In this document: positions 18,225 to 28,110 of the stretch, one piece after another
How the letters are laid out: each line of letters starts with the position of its first letter
Numbering within the stretch: position 1 is the stretch's first letter
NCBI RefSeq assembly: GCF_015101885.1
Contig: NZ_CP062941.1
Span: 3,410,001-3,474,000 of the forward strand
Origin: Massilia litorea
GTDB lineage: Bacteria; Pseudomonadota; Gammaproteobacteria; Burkholderiales; Burkholderiaceae_D
Reading direction: 5' to 3'
Length of the DNA: 64,000 bases
Program-made: the position numbers and the translations under genes
The notes under the pieces: model-generated
Told to the model about the DNA's origin: nothing
Seen by the model: the letters and a program-made list of their open reading frames with translations, nothing else
Database searches by the model: none

Positions 18225-19298
18225 ATGGGAACGATCCGTGTGCAGCGTAGCGTGGCGCTTGCCTTGCTGGCGCCGCTGCTGGCCCTCGCCTGTCCCTTGG
18301 CCGAGCGGGCGCAAATCGACTTGACGGTGCTCGACCGCGACATGGCCGGGCCACGCGCGCAGGTACTCGTGCTCGGCACCGTGCACCTGCGCGCCATGCC
18401 GCCCAGCTTCGATCCCGCCGCGCTCGATGGTGTGCTCGACCGGCTGGCAGCTTTCAAGCCCGAGATCATCACCATCGAGACCGAAAACGGCGAAGAGTGC
18501 GACCTCGCCGCGCGCCATCCGGTGAAATACGGGACCGATTACTGTCCACCGGTCGACGCGGCCCGCGTCGCGACGGGGCTCGAGGCGCCGGCGGCGATGG
18601 CGGAGGCGAACAAGCTGCTTAAGGCCTGGCCGGCGCCGCCGACGCCAGCCCAGCGCCGCCGCCTCGCCGCATTGTTCCTCGCGTCCTACGACAACGCCTC
18701 GGCCTATGTCCAGTGGCTGCAGTTGCCCGCGAGCGAGCGCCATCCGGGGGACGGCCTGGACGCCGCGCTCGTCGAGCAGCTCGTCAAGCTCGGCAAGCGC
18801 AACAACGAGAGCTACCAGATCGCCGCACGCCTGGCCGCGCGGCTCGGCCTGGCGCGCGTGCATGCGGTCGACAACCATACGGGCGACCTCATCGACGTCG
18901 CCGATAGCAAAGCCTTCGTGCGTTCGATCGAGGCCGCCTGGGCCACCGGCGGCGCCTTCAAGAAAATCGAAGCGATCGAGGAGCCGCTCAAGCGTGCACC
19001 CGACCTGCTGCCGCTGTACCGCTCCATCAACGCTCCGGACCACCTGCGCGTGCTGGCCGAGGCCAACGTCGTCCCATCGATGCGCGCGGTATCGAAAGAG
19101 GGCTATCCGCAGATCTGGGTGGGCGGCTGGGAAGTGCGCAACCTGCGCATGGTGGCCAACATCCGCGAAACCTTCCGCGAACGGCCGGGCGCGCGGGTGC
19201 TGTCGGTTGTCGGGGCATCGCACAAGCCGTGGTTCGACAGCTGGCTGGGGCAGCTGCAGGGCGTGGACATCGTGGACGTGGAAAAAGTCCTGAAATGA
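18225..19298 (+). CDS. DUF5694-like protein, exported
   Basis: A 357-residue protein with a hydrophobic N-terminal signal (RSVALALLAPLLALACPLAE). Conserved-looking blocks are VLVLGTVHLRAMPPSF, ETENGEECDL, and the C-terminal GARVLSVVGASHKPWFDSWL with a His that recalls TraB/PrgY/GumN proteins (GTVH ... GASH). The overall pattern fits DUF5694, a group with no known function. The ATG at 18225 has a CTGGAG ribosome site; an upstream in-frame start lacks one. The catalytic idea, a metal-free hydrolase of the TraB type, is inference. Confidence 0.72.
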   Translation: MGTIRVQRSVALALLAPLLALACPLAERAQIDLTVLDRDMAGPRAQVLVLGTVHLRAMPPSFDPAALDGVLDRLAAFKPEIITIETENGEECDLAARHPVKYGTDYCPPVDAARVATGLEAPAAMAEANKLLKAWPAPPTPAQRRRLAALFLASYDNASAYVQWLQLPASERHPGDGLDAALVEQLVKLGKRNNESYQIAARLAARLGLARVHAVDNHTGDLIDVADSKAFVRSIEAAWATGGAFKKIEAIEEPLKRAPDLLPLYRSINAPDHLRVLAEANVVPSMRAVSKEGYPQIWVGGWEVRNLRMVANIRETFRERPGARVLSVVGASHKPWFDSWLGQLQGVDIVDVEKVLK

Positions 19299-19304
19299 GC
19301 TCGC

Positions 19305-19952
19305 TTACGGCTGCCCGGCCATGAAGCCCGCCAGCTCGGCCGCGACCTGCTGCGCCAGCTGGTGGATATGAAAGCCGTCGACGAAGCCGTGATGGGCCTG
19401 CACCGAGAACGGCAGCAGCAGGCGCCCGTCCGGCCCATCCTTGAAGCGGCCCCAGGCCAGCGAGGGAATGTCGGGCGCGCCGAGGGTCGCCGTCGGATGC
19501 TGGATGGAGGTGAAATCGAGCCAGGGGATGCAGGTGATGAAGACCTGGTCCTTGCACTGGCGCGGCGACAGGGCCGCGTACGCGTTGTTCAGTTCCGTCA
19601 TCGCGCAGGCCTGCTCGCGCGCCGCCACGCCGCGGCGGACGAATTCGCGCAGGTCGTCGGTCCAGTCGAACAGGGCGAAATTCAGGTCATTGTGCCGATT
19701 CACGACCGTGAAGGAGGGCATCAGGCGGTCGATTTCGATGACCTCGCCGTCGAAGACGCGGTAGCGGAAGTTCTCGATTTTCAGGATCGAGCGCAGCACT
19801 GCGCACAGCAGGACGTGGAAGGGCGGCAGGCCGTGCTGCCTGCACCAGGGGCGGTAGTCGGGCAGGTCGAGCGTGAAGCAGAGGTTGACCGCAGGGCTGT
19901 CCATGCGGTCGAAGAGGTCGAAGCGGTCGCGCCGGTTTTCAAAGTTTTGCAT
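19305..19952 (-). CDS. Chloramphenicol acetyltransferase-like (CATA family) acyltransferase
   Basis: A 215-residue protein with the fold marks of type A chloramphenicol acetyltransferase: VNLCFTLDLPDYR near the start, the VFITCIPWLDFTSIQHP stretch, LPFSVQAHHGFVDGFHIHQL near the end. The HHGFVDG motif carries the catalytic His and the structural Asp (family HHxxxDG). Acetyl-CoA would be the donor. Chromosomal members may act on other small alcohols, so chloramphenicol resistance is not implied. It is convergent with the DUF5694-like gene. Confidence 0.87.
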   Translation of the reverse strand: MQNFENRRDRFDLFDRMDSPAVNLCFTLDLPDYRPWCRQHGLPPFHVLLCAVLRSILKIENFRYRVFDGEVIEIDRLMPSFTVVNRHNDLNFALFDWTDDLREFVRRGVAAREQACAMTELNNAYAALSPRQCKDQVFITCIPWLDFTSIQHPTATLGAPDIPSLAWGRFKDGPDGRLLLPFSVQAHHGFVDGFHIHQLAQQVAAELAGFMAGQP

Positions 19953-19967
19953 GCGTCAAGGGGTGTT

Positions 19968-20074
19968 GCAGGGTGGGCTCCGCCCACGCGATATCACGGC
20001 ATGCAATTTCGCGGCTTGCGCTTCACTTCGTCTGTGTGCTGGCCATGATCCGCGTGGGCGGAGCCCACCCTACG
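19968..20074. repeat. Inverted pair of GTAGGGTGGGC-type palindromic repeats
   Basis: Copy one (19968-19990): GCAGGGTGGGCTCCGCCCAC then GCG. Copy two (20051-20074): CGCGTGGGCGGAGCCCACCC then TACG. They face each other with 60 bp between and can pair as one hairpin. They fill the gap between the CAT-like gene start and the bdhA stop. Confidence 0.8.
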
Positions 20075-20113
20075 TATAGAAATGATCCGGCAGCGTGGCC
20101 GGATCGGTCATGC

Positions 20114-20908
20114 TTACTGCGCAGCCCAGCCGCCGTCCATGTTCCACGCGACGCCGCGCACCTGGCTGGCTGCCGGCGAGCAGAAGAACACCGCCAGCGC
20201 ACCGAGTTCGTCCGGCGTCACGAATTCGCCCGACGGCTGCTTCTCGGCCAGCAGCGCGCGCTTGGCCTCGTCGTTCGACACGTTCTCGCGCGCGGCGCGG
20301 TCGTCGACCTGTTTTTGCACGAGCGGGGTCAGGACCCAGCCCGGGCAGATCGCGTTGCAGGTGACGCCCGTCTGCGCCGTCTCCAGCGCGGTGACCTTGG
20401 TGAAACCGACCAGGCCATGCTTGGCCGCGACGTAGGCCGACTTCTGCGCCGAACCCACCAGGCCGTGCACCGACGCCAGGTTGATGATGCGGCCCCAGTT
20501 TTTCTGCTTCATGCCGGGCAGTGCCAGGCGCGTGGTGTGGAAAGCGGAGGTCAGGTTGATCGCGATGATCGCGTCCCATTTCTCGGTCGGGAAATCCTCG
20601 ACGGCGGCCACGTGCTGGATGCCGGCATTGTTGACGAGGATGTCGACGCCGCCGAATTTCTCCTGCGCGAAGGCCATCATCGCCTCGATTTGCTCGGATT
20701 TCGACATGTCGGCGTTATGGTAGGCGGTCTGCACGCCGAATTCCTGGCCGATGTCGGTGTACAGCTTCTCGATCTGCTGCGCGTCGCCGAAGCCGTTGAA
20801 GACCAGGTTGGCGCCCTGTTCGGCCAGCGCACGGGCGATACCGAGGCCGATGCCGGAGGTCGAGCCGGTGACCAGTGCCGTTTTGCCGCTTAGCATATTC
20901 GATTTCAT
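20114..20908 (-). CDS. bdhA: 3-hydroxybutyrate dehydrogenase
   Basis: A 264-residue SDR enzyme converting D-3-hydroxybutyrate to acetoacetate with NAD. Cofactor motif TGSTSGIGLGIA, NNAGIQHVAAVEDF, the Ser in ASVHGLVGS and Tyr/Lys in SAYVAAKHG, and PGWVLTPLVQKQ as in bacterial BdhA. It is the route from stored polyhydroxybutyrate to acetoacetate, and the CoA-transferase pair at 5069-6438 would take the product on. A second ATG four codons in (MLSGKT) is an alternative start. Confidence 0.93.
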   Translation of the reverse strand: MKSNMLSGKTALVTGSTSGIGLGIARALAEQGANLVFNGFGDAQQIEKLYTDIGQEFGVQTAYHNADMSKSEQIEAMMAFAQEKFGGVDILVNNAGIQHVAAVEDFPTEKWDAIIAINLTSAFHTTRLALPGMKQKNWGRIINLASVHGLVGSAQKSAYVAAKHGLVGFTKVTALETAQTGVTCNAICPGWVLTPLVQKQVDDRAARENVSNDEAKRALLAEKQPSGEFVTPDELGALAVFFCSPAASQVRGVAWNMDGGWAAQ

Positions 20909-21036
20909 TGTTTCCTCTGAAGGGTGGGTGATCGGAGCGAGTTCCGCGGAATTGGTAGAATTCTAATCGCTTGGGCGGTTAAAATGTGAGGCTGGGCTTA
21001 ACGGCATACCAATATTGTCATCGGGAGCAGCAGGAT

Positions 21037-21924
21037 ATGGAAGCGCAAGCGGAAGCGAGATTGAAAAGCGTGCAGTGCAGCTCGCCCGCCGGCCTGCACC
21101 GGATCGCCTACAAGGAATGGGGCGACCCGGCCAACGATCGCGTGCTTGTCTGCGTGCACGGTGTGACGCGCGTGGCCGACGACTTCGATGCCCTGGCGCG
21201 CGCGCTGTGCGACGAATACCGCGTGGTCTGCCCGGACGTCGCAGGGCGCGGGCGCTCGGACCGCCTGCGCGACCCGAACCTGTACGCGCTGCCGCAATAC
21301 GTGGCCGACATGGTCACGCTGGTGGCACGGGTTACCGCGAACGGCGACGACAAGGTGGCCTGGTTCGGCACCTCGATGGGCGGCCTGATCGGCATGGTGC
21401 TGGCGTCGCTCCCGGGATCGCCGATCACGCGCATGGTCCTGAACGACATCGGCCCGGCGCTCGACGGCGCGGCGCTGAACCGGATCGCCGACTATATCGG
21501 CCAGGACCTGCGCTTCCCGGACTATGCGAGCGGTGCGCGCTTCGTACGCGAGGTGTCCGCCTCGTTCGGGCCGCACTCGGATGCCGAGTGGGACAAGCTG
21601 GCCGGCGACGTGCTGCGCCAGGAGCCGAACGGGGAGTGGGTGCGCCATTACGACCTGGCGCTGGCCCAGCCCTTCAAGGCGATGGGCGTCGAACGGGCGA
21701 AGCAGGACGAAGCCGCGCTGTGGCGCGCCTGGGATGCGATTGCCTGTCCCACGCTGCTGGTGCGCGGCGAATTGTCCGACCTGCTGTCGCACGCGACGGC
21801 GCAGGAAATGACGACGCGCGGACCGCGTCCGCAACTGGTCGAGATCGCAGGCGTCGGCCATGCGCCGACCTTTGTCCATGCGGACCAGATCGCGATCGCG
21901 CGAGATTTTTTAATGGGTCACTGA
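21037..21924 (+). CDS. Alpha/beta hydrolase
   Basis: A 295-residue hydrolase. The oxyanion region is CVHGVTRVADDF, the nucleophile Ser is in GTSMGGLIG, the acid is probably Asp in RGELSDLL, and the His is in GVGHAPTF, so the triad is complete. The ATG at 21037 with CAGGATAT before it is preferred to the upstream in-frame ATG at 20986. It is followed by a RidA-type gene 22 bp downstream and relA 17 bp after that, so the three probably form one transcript. The substrate is unknown. Confidence 0.88.
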   Translation: MEAQAEARLKSVQCSSPAGLHRIAYKEWGDPANDRVLVCVHGVTRVADDFDALARALCDEYRVVCPDVAGRGRSDRLRDPNLYALPQYVADMVTLVARVTANGDDKVAWFGTSMGGLIGMVLASLPGSPITRMVLNDIGPALDGAALNRIADYIGQDLRFPDYASGARFVREVSASFGPHSDAEWDKLAGDVLRQEPNGEWVRHYDLALAQPFKAMGVERAKQDEAALWRAWDAIACPTLLVRGELSDLLSHATAQEMTTRGPRPQLVEIAGVGHAPTFVHADQIAIARDFLMGH

Positions 21925-21946
21925 GACCCTGAACACGAAAGAAACC

Positions 21947-22297
21947 ATGGAAATCAAACGACTTCACGTAGGCAAGCGACTCTCCGAGATCGCCATCCAC
22001 AACGGCACCGTCTACCTGGCCGGCCAGATCGCCGAAGACACCACGCAGGACATCGAGGGCCAGACGCGCGAAGTGCTGGGCCACGTCGACCGCCTGCTCA
22101 ACGAAGCGGGCAGCGACAAGACCTGCATCCTGATGACGCAGATTTATATCGCCGATATGGCCAACTTCGCCGGCATGAACGCGGTCTATGACGAATGGGT
22201 CGCATCGGGCCACACGCCGCCGCGTGCGACCGTCGAAGCAAAGCTTGCCAATCCGGCCTGCCTGGTGGAGATCGTCGTCACCGCCGCACTGCGCTAA
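21947..22297 (+). CDS. RidA family protein (YjgF/YER057c/UK114)
   Basis: A 116-residue protein with the family marks VYLAGQIAEDT near residue 25, GHVDRLLNEAGSDKTCIL, and PPRATVEAKLANPACLVEIVVTA. The conserved Arg that binds the imine carboxylate is in PPRATV. Family members hydrolyse reactive enamine/imine intermediates from PLP enzymes. It lies between a hydrolase and relA in a tight run. Confidence 0.9.
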   Translation: MEIKRLHVGKRLSEIAIHNGTVYLAGQIAEDTTQDIEGQTREVLGHVDRLLNEAGSDKTCILMTQIYIADMANFAGMNAVYDEWVASGHTPPRATVEAKLANPACLVEIVVTAALR

Positions 22298-22314
22298 GCA
22301 GACAGGGCGCCTCG

Positions 22315-24552
22315 ATGGTATCCACCGCCGCACTCGGCGACGCCACTACCCAGCTGGTCTCGGGACTGAGTCCAGAGGAATGCGTGCGCGTGCAGCATGC
22401 GCTCGACTATGCGGCTGTCGCCTATGGCGAGCGGGCCTGCACCTCGGGGCAGAACGCCTTCGAGTTCTCGCTGGGCGTGGCCGGCACCCTGGCCTACCTG
22501 CGCAGCGATGTCGAGACGCGCATCGCCGGCCTGCTGTTCGAGCTGGCGATGTTCGAGCCGCAGCTGCTGGAAACGCTCGAGCGGCTGTTCGGCGCCGAGG
22601 TGGCGAGCCTGGTGCGCGGTGTGCAGCAGCTGATCCGCCTGCGCGACCTCACCGTCGGCCAGCAGGCCGTCGGGCGCGGCAAGAACGCGGCCCAGCAGGC
22701 CGTGGCGCAGGTCGAAACCCTGCGCAAGATGCTGCTCGCGATGGCGACCGACATGCGCGTGGTCCTGATCCGCCTCGCGTCCTGCGTCACCACGCTGCGC
22801 TGGTTCGCGGACCAGAAGCGCTTCGACGACCTCACGCGCGACTACGGGCGCGAAGTGATGGACCTGTATGCGCCGCTGGCGAACCGCCTCGGCATCTGGC
22901 AGCTGAAATGGGAGCTGGAAGACCTGGCCTTCCGCTTCCTCGAGCCGGAAACGTATAAACGCATCGCCAGGATGCTCGAAGAAAAACGGATGGCGCGCGA
23001 AGGGTTCGTCGCGTCTTCCATCGAACGCCTGGAGCGCGAGCTGCAGGCGGCCGGCATCAAGGCCGAGGTCAGCGGACGGCCGAAGCACATCTACAGCATC
23101 TATAACAAGATGCGCGGCAAGGACCTGGATTTTTCCTCGCTCTACGACGTGCGCGCCTTCCGCGTGATCGTCGCCGACGAAAAGACCTGCTACACGGTTC
23201 TCGGCCTGGTGCACAACATCTGGACCCCGATCCCGGCCGAATTCGACGACTACATCGCGCGCCCGAAGCCGAACGGCTACCGTTCGCTGCACACGGTCGT
23301 CACCGCCGAAGACGGGCGGCCGCTGGAGGTGCAGGTGCGCACCCAGGAGATGCACAACTTCGCCGAATACGGCGTCGCTGCGCACTGGCGCTACAAGGAA
23401 GAAGGCGGCTCGAATTTCAAGAGCCAGAAATACGACGAGAAGATCGCCTGGCTGCGCCAGCTGCTGGCGTGGAAGAGCGATGTCACGGATGTCGTGGCCG
23501 CCGAGGAAGACCAGAAGGAGTGGGTCGAAAAGCTGAAGGCGACGACCCTGGACGACCGCATCTTCGTGCTGACCCCGCAGGCGCGCGTGCTGGAACTGCC
23601 CGTAGGCGCGACGCCGATCGACTTCGCCTACCACCTGCACAGCGAAGTCGGCCACCGCTGCCGCGGCGCCAAGATCGACGGCGTGATGGTGCCGCTGAAT
23701 ACCCCGCTGAAGAACGGCCAGACCTGCGAGATCATCACCGCGAAAGGTCCGGCCGGCAGCCAGGGCCCGTCGCGCGACTGGCTCAGCCCCGGCTATACGG
23801 TCAGCAGCCGCACGCGTTCGAAGATCCGCGCCTGGTTCCACGCGCTGGAACTGGCCGAGACCCTGGCCCAGGGGCGCACCCTGGTCGAGAAATCCCTGCA
23901 GCGCGAGGGCAAGACCGCGGTCAACCTGGAAGCGCTGGCGCATAAACTCGGCTTCGCCAAGGTCGACGATTTGTTCGTCGCGGTCGGCAAGGAAAAATTC
24001 AGCCTGCGCCACGTGGAAGCGGCCCTGCACGAAACCGTGGAAGCGCCGCCGCCGGACGACGCGGCCGTCGTCAACAAGAGCCGGGCGTCGAGCGTCGAGC
24101 AGGGCGCCAAATCGGGCGTGCTGGTGGTCGGCACCGAGGGCCTGATGACGATGCTCGCCAAGTGCTGCAAGCCGGCGCCGCCGGACCCGATCGTCGGTTT
24201 CGTCACGCGCGGGAAGGGCGTCTCGATCCACCGGCTCTCGTGCAAGAACTTCGCGGAGATGCGCAGCAAGGCGCCGGAACGCGTGATCCAGACCGACTGG
24301 GGCAAGGGCGTGATCGAGACCGTTTATCCGGTCGACATCTTCATCCTCGCGGTCGACCGCCAGGGACTGCTGCGCGACGTGTCGGACGCGTTCCTGCGCG
24401 AGAAGATCAATGTGACGGGCGTGAATACGCAGTCGACCAAGGGTCAGGCGCGCATGGTGTTCACGGCGGAGATCGGGTCGACGGCGCAGTTGCAAAAAGC
24501 CCTGGCGGCGATTACCGAGGTGGCGGGCGTGCAGGAGGCGCGGCGTCAATGA
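22315..24552 (+). CDS. relA: (p)ppGpp synthetase RelA
   Basis: A 745-residue RelA-type protein. The N-terminal hydrolase-like domain lacks the HD residues (LRSDVETRIAGLLFELAMFE has no His-Asp pair), so it should be synthetase-only. The synthetase domain shows GRPKHIYSIYNKM, DFSSLYDVRAFRVIV, PNGYRSLHTVV and EVQVRTQEMH. A TGS domain follows (DDRIFVLTPQARVLELP) and an ACT domain ends the protein. It makes the starvation alarmone in response to uncharged tRNA on ribosomes. The ATG at 22315 lies 17 bp after the RidA stop. Confidence 0.94.
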   Translation: MVSTAALGDATTQLVSGLSPEECVRVQHALDYAAVAYGERACTSGQNAFEFSLGVAGTLAYLRSDVETRIAGLLFELAMFEPQLLETLERLFGAEVASLVRGVQQLIRLRDLTVGQQAVGRGKNAAQQAVAQVETLRKMLLAMATDMRVVLIRLASCVTTLRWFADQKRFDDLTRDYGREVMDLYAPLANRLGIWQLKWELEDLAFRFLEPETYKRIARMLEEKRMAREGFVASSIERLERELQAAGIKAEVSGRPKHIYSIYNKMRGKDLDFSSLYDVRAFRVIVADEKTCYTVLGLVHNIWTPIPAEFDDYIARPKPNGYRSLHTVVTAEDGRPLEVQVRTQEMHNFAEYGVAAHWRYKEEGGSNFKSQKYDEKIAWLRQLLAWKSDVTDVVAAEEDQKEWVEKLKATTLDDRIFVLTPQARVLELPVGATPIDFAYHLHSEVGHRCRGAKIDGVMVPLNTPLKNGQTCEIITAKGPAGSQGPSRDWLSPGYTVSSRTRSKIRAWFHALELAETLAQGRTLVEKSLQREGKTAVNLEALAHKLGFAKVDDLFVAVGKEKFSLRHVEAALHETVEAPPPDDAAVVNKSRASSVEQGAKSGVLVVGTEGLMTMLAKCCKPAPPDPIVGFVTRGKGVSIHRLSCKNFAEMRSKAPERVIQTDWGKGVIETVYPVDIFILAVDRQGLLRDVSDAFLREKINVTGVNTQSTKGQARMVFTAEIGSTAQLQKALAAITEVAGVQEARRQ

Positions 24553-24604
24553 TGGGAACCCATGTGATACGGATGTCCATACAGGCTTATTAAAACCGTA
24601 TCAT

Positions 24605-25429
<825 letters not shown>

Positions 25430-25437
25430 CCTTGCCC

Positions 25438-26367
25438 ATGATCGATACGACTCCCGACGAACCGGCCCACGTGGAAACCAAGGCGATGATCCTGCTGGGT
25501 CTCGTCTCCTTGCTCATCATCGCCTTTGTCCTGTACGTGATGTACGCGCGCGGCGTGTTCGAGCCGACCCAGAAGCTGGTGCTGACGACCGAGAATTCGG
25601 AAGGCGTCATCCCCGGCATGGACATGACCTTCGCCGGCTTCCCGATCGGGCGCGTGCGCCTGGTCGACCTGGCGAAGGATGGCAAGGTGCAGATCCAGAT
25701 CGACGTCTCGAAGTCCGACGCCAAATGGCTGCGGGCCTCGTCCGTCTTCACGCTCGAGCGCAGCGTGGTCGGCGAAACGCGGCTGCGCGCCTTTACCGGC
25801 GTGCTCGACGACGCCCCCTTGCCGGACGGCGCGGTGCGTCCCGTCCTGCGCGGCGACGTCACGGCCGAGATTCCGGGACTGGTGGCCACCGCCCGTTCGC
25901 TCCTGAACAACCTGGAGAGCCTGACGCAGGAAGGATCGAGCGTAGCCGGCAGCCTGGAGAACCTGCAGACCCTGACCGGCCGCCTGTCCGGGAAATACGG
26001 CCTGCTGAGCGGCGCGCTGGGCGACGAGGAAGCGAAGAAATTCGTGGGCACGCTGCAGCGCCTGGACGGGCTGCTGGCGAAAACCGACCAGCGCCTGTAT
26101 GGCAAGAAGGGCGTCGTCGACGATGCGCAGGCGGCGGTGGTCGAGCTGCAGGGCGTGCTGCAGGATGCGCGCGGCACCCTGAAACGCGTCGACGCGGTGC
26201 TGGTCGAGGCCCAGGCGGTCGGCGCGAATGCGCGCGTGGCCACCGAAGACCTGGGCGCGCTGCGCGGCGAAGTCGACGCCAGCCTGCGCAAGGTGAACCG
26301 CCTGGTCGACCAGATCAACCGCAAGTGGCCGTTCGCCGGCAAGAACGAGGAGATCAAGCTGCCATGA
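25438..26367 (+). CDS. MlaD/MCE-domain lipid-transport protein
   Basis: A 309-residue protein: short cytoplasmic start, one hydrophobic helix at about residues 17-37, then an MCE domain (KLVLTTENSEGVIPGMDMTFAGFPIGRVRLVDL) and a long helical region with repeated Leu and Asn (about residues 140-290). Such proteins form hexameric tunnels that carry lipids between the membranes. It follows the permease by 8 bp and overlaps the lipoprotein start by 4 bp. Confidence 0.9.
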   Translation: MIDTTPDEPAHVETKAMILLGLVSLLIIAFVLYVMYARGVFEPTQKLVLTTENSEGVIPGMDMTFAGFPIGRVRLVDLAKDGKVQIQIDVSKSDAKWLRASSVFTLERSVVGETRLRAFTGVLDDAPLPDGAVRPVLRGDVTAEIPGLVATARSLLNNLESLTQEGSSVAGSLENLQTLTGRLSGKYGLLSGALGDEEAKKFVGTLQRLDGLLAKTDQRLYGKKGVVDDAQAAVVELQGVLQDARGTLKRVDAVLVEAQAVGANARVATEDLGALRGEVDASLRKVNRLVDQINRKWPFAGKNEEIKLP

Positions 26368-26996
26368 AATTCGCGACCTTGACCATTGCGCTGGTGCTGG
26401 CGGGCTGCGCCAGCAAGCCCGCGCCGCCGAGCTGGCAGCCGAACGCCAGGGATGCGCTCGACGGTTTTACGGACGACTACCTGCGCGGGAATACGGCGGC
26501 CGCCAACGCGGAGTTTGCGCGGGCGCGGCGCGAAACCGCCAGCACGGGCCGCGCCGACCTGGTCGCCCAGGTGGAGCTGGTGCGCTGCGCGACGCTGGCG
26601 GCCTCGCTCGAATTCGATGATTGCCCCGGATTCGCGGCCCTGGCGACGGATGCGAATGCGCAGCAGCGGGCGTATGCGGCCTATCTCGCCGGGCGCTGGG
26701 AAGGGCTGGATGTGGCGGCGCTGCCGGAGCAGCATCGGGCGGTGGTCGGCAGCGGTTCGATGGCAGGCGTGGCCGATCCCTTGTCGAAGCTGGTCGCGGC
26801 AGGAGCGCTGTTCAAGGCGGGGCGGATCAAGCCGGCGGAGGTCGAGGCGGCGACCGAGGCCGCGTCCGCGCAGGGGTGGAGACGGCCCTTGCTGATGTGG
26901 CTCGGGGTGCAGGAGAAGCAGGCGCAGGCGGCGGGGAATACGGCAGCGCTCGAGCACATCAAGCGCAGGATTGCGTTGGCGTCGGGGACCAGATAA
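26364..26996 (+). CDS. Lipoprotein of the MCE transport operon
   Basis: A 210-residue protein with a short signal and lipobox (LVLAGCASKP; Cys at about residue 15). The rest is helical and rich in Ala and Glu, like a helical repeat. It overlaps the MCE gene (ATGA), so it is translated with it. Its position matches the small outer-membrane partner found in many Mce/Mla operons; the direct function is not known. Confidence 0.8.
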   Translation: MKFATLTIALVLAGCASKPAPPSWQPNARDALDGFTDDYLRGNTAAANAEFARARRETASTGRADLVAQVELVRCATLAASLEFDDCPGFAALATDANAQQRAYAAYLAGRWEGLDVAALPEQHRAVVGSGSMAGVADPLSKLVAAGALFKAGRIKPAEVEAATEAASAQGWRRPLLMWLGVQEKQAQAAGNTAALEHIKRRIALASGTR

Positions 26997-27025
26997 GCCT
27001 TCCGCGCCGGCTGGCGTGCGTGGAA

Positions 27026-27097
27026 TGCGTGGGCGGGGAACCCGCCCACCCTGCGTCCGGTGCGCACCGTAGGGTGGGCAGGTCTCCTGCCCACGCG
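27026..27097. repeat. Inverted pair of GTAGGGTGGGC-type palindromic repeats
   Basis: Copy one (27026-27055) reads TGCGTGGGCGGGGAACCCGC then CCACCCTGCG; copy two (27068-27097) reads CGTAGGGTGGGCAGGTCTCC then TGCCCACGCG. They stand between two convergent genes, back to back. Confidence 0.82.
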
Positions 27098-27121
27098 TGC
27101 AGCCAGCGCATGCACGGCCGG

Positions 27122-28078
27122 TTACGCCTTCTTCGGCCGCAAGGTCCACGGCAGGGCGTTATGAATCGCGGTCGCGGCAATCGCCGCCTGTCCCGCCGCC
27201 ACCGCAATCTGGTTCAGGCCGCGCACCACGTCGCCGATCGCATACAGGCCCGGCACCGTGGTGCGCTGGTGGTCGTCGACCACGATCTTGTCGCATTCGG
27301 CCGTCTCCACGCCCAGGTTCGACGCCAGCCCGGAGCGCGCCGACTCGCCCAGCATCGGATAGAACACGTCGAACTCGCGGCTCTCGCCGTCCGCCGTATT
27401 CAGGATGGGTTTCATGTCCTCGCTCATCGACACGCCCAGCAGCGGCGACTCGATGTAGCGCACGCCGGCGGCCTCGATCTGCCTGCGCTCTTCGTCGTTC
27501 AGCATCGATTTTTCCCCGCGGTCGAACAGCGTGACCTCCGCGCTGAACGAGCGCATGAAGAGCGCGTGCCCGACCGGGTTGGTCTCGTTGGTGACGACGG
27601 CGATGCGCCGGTCCATCACGTCGTAGCCGTCGCACACCGGGCACAGGCGCACCGCGCCGCAGGCCACGGCTTCGCGCCAGTTCTCGATCGGCAGGCCGGC
27701 GTCCGCAACGCCCGTGGCCAGCAGCACGGTCAGGGCGCGGATCTCCCGGGTTTCACCTGCATCGTCGAGGTAGTCGCCGACGAAATGCCCGTCTTCCAGG
27801 CGCAGGCCGGTGATCTCGCCGTGCAGGACGTCGCCGCCGTAGTTCCTCAGCTGGTGCGTCAGGTTGACCAGTAGCTCGCCGCCGGGCACGCCTTCCGGGA
27901 AGCCCGGGTAGTTGTGCGAGACGGGGATCAGGCACAGGCGGCTGTTGCCCTTGTCGACGACCACGATGTTGCGCGTGAAGCGGCGCAGGTAGATGGCGGC
28001 CGTCAGTCCGCCGGGGCCGCCGCCGATGACCAGGGTGTCGAAGACGTGGCCGTTGGGATGTTCGATAAGTTCGCTCAT
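27122..28078 (-). CDS. NAD(P)/FAD-dependent oxidoreductase, thioredoxin-reductase-like
   Basis: A 318-residue flavoprotein. FAD motif [15 protein letters not shown] is at about residue 18, the redox pair is CPVCDG at about residue 147, and the FAD-end motif is [21 protein letters not shown]. The CxxCDG arrangement and length are as in thioredoxin reductase, but the GxGxxA NADPH site is replaced by [16 protein letters not shown], so the second nucleotide site looks weak. Some such enzymes work with ferredoxin or with unknown donors; the partner is not visible here. Confidence 0.83.
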   Translation of the reverse strand: MSELIEHPNGHVFDTLVIGGGPGGLTAAIYLRRFTRNIVVVDKGNSRLCLIPVSHNYPGFPEGVPGGELLVNLTHQLRNYGGDVLHGEITGLRLEDGHFVGDYLDDAGETREIRALTVLLATGVADAGLPIENWREAVACGAVRLCPVCDGYDVMDRRIAVVTNETNPVGHALFMRSFSAEVTLFDRGEKSMLNDEERRQIEAAGVRYIESPLLGVSMSEDMKPILNTADGESREFDVFYPMLGESARSGLASNLGVETAECDKIVVDDHQRTTVPGLYAIGDVVRGLNQIAVAAGQAAIAATAIHNALPWTLRPKKA

Positions 28079-28110
28079 CCCTCCATTATCGGAAGGGACA
28101 AGGGAGCGGC

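Noticed and set aside
22315..24552. A bifunctional SpoT-like hydrolase
   Set aside because: The HD-domain residues are missing in the N-terminal part, so RelA is the better call.
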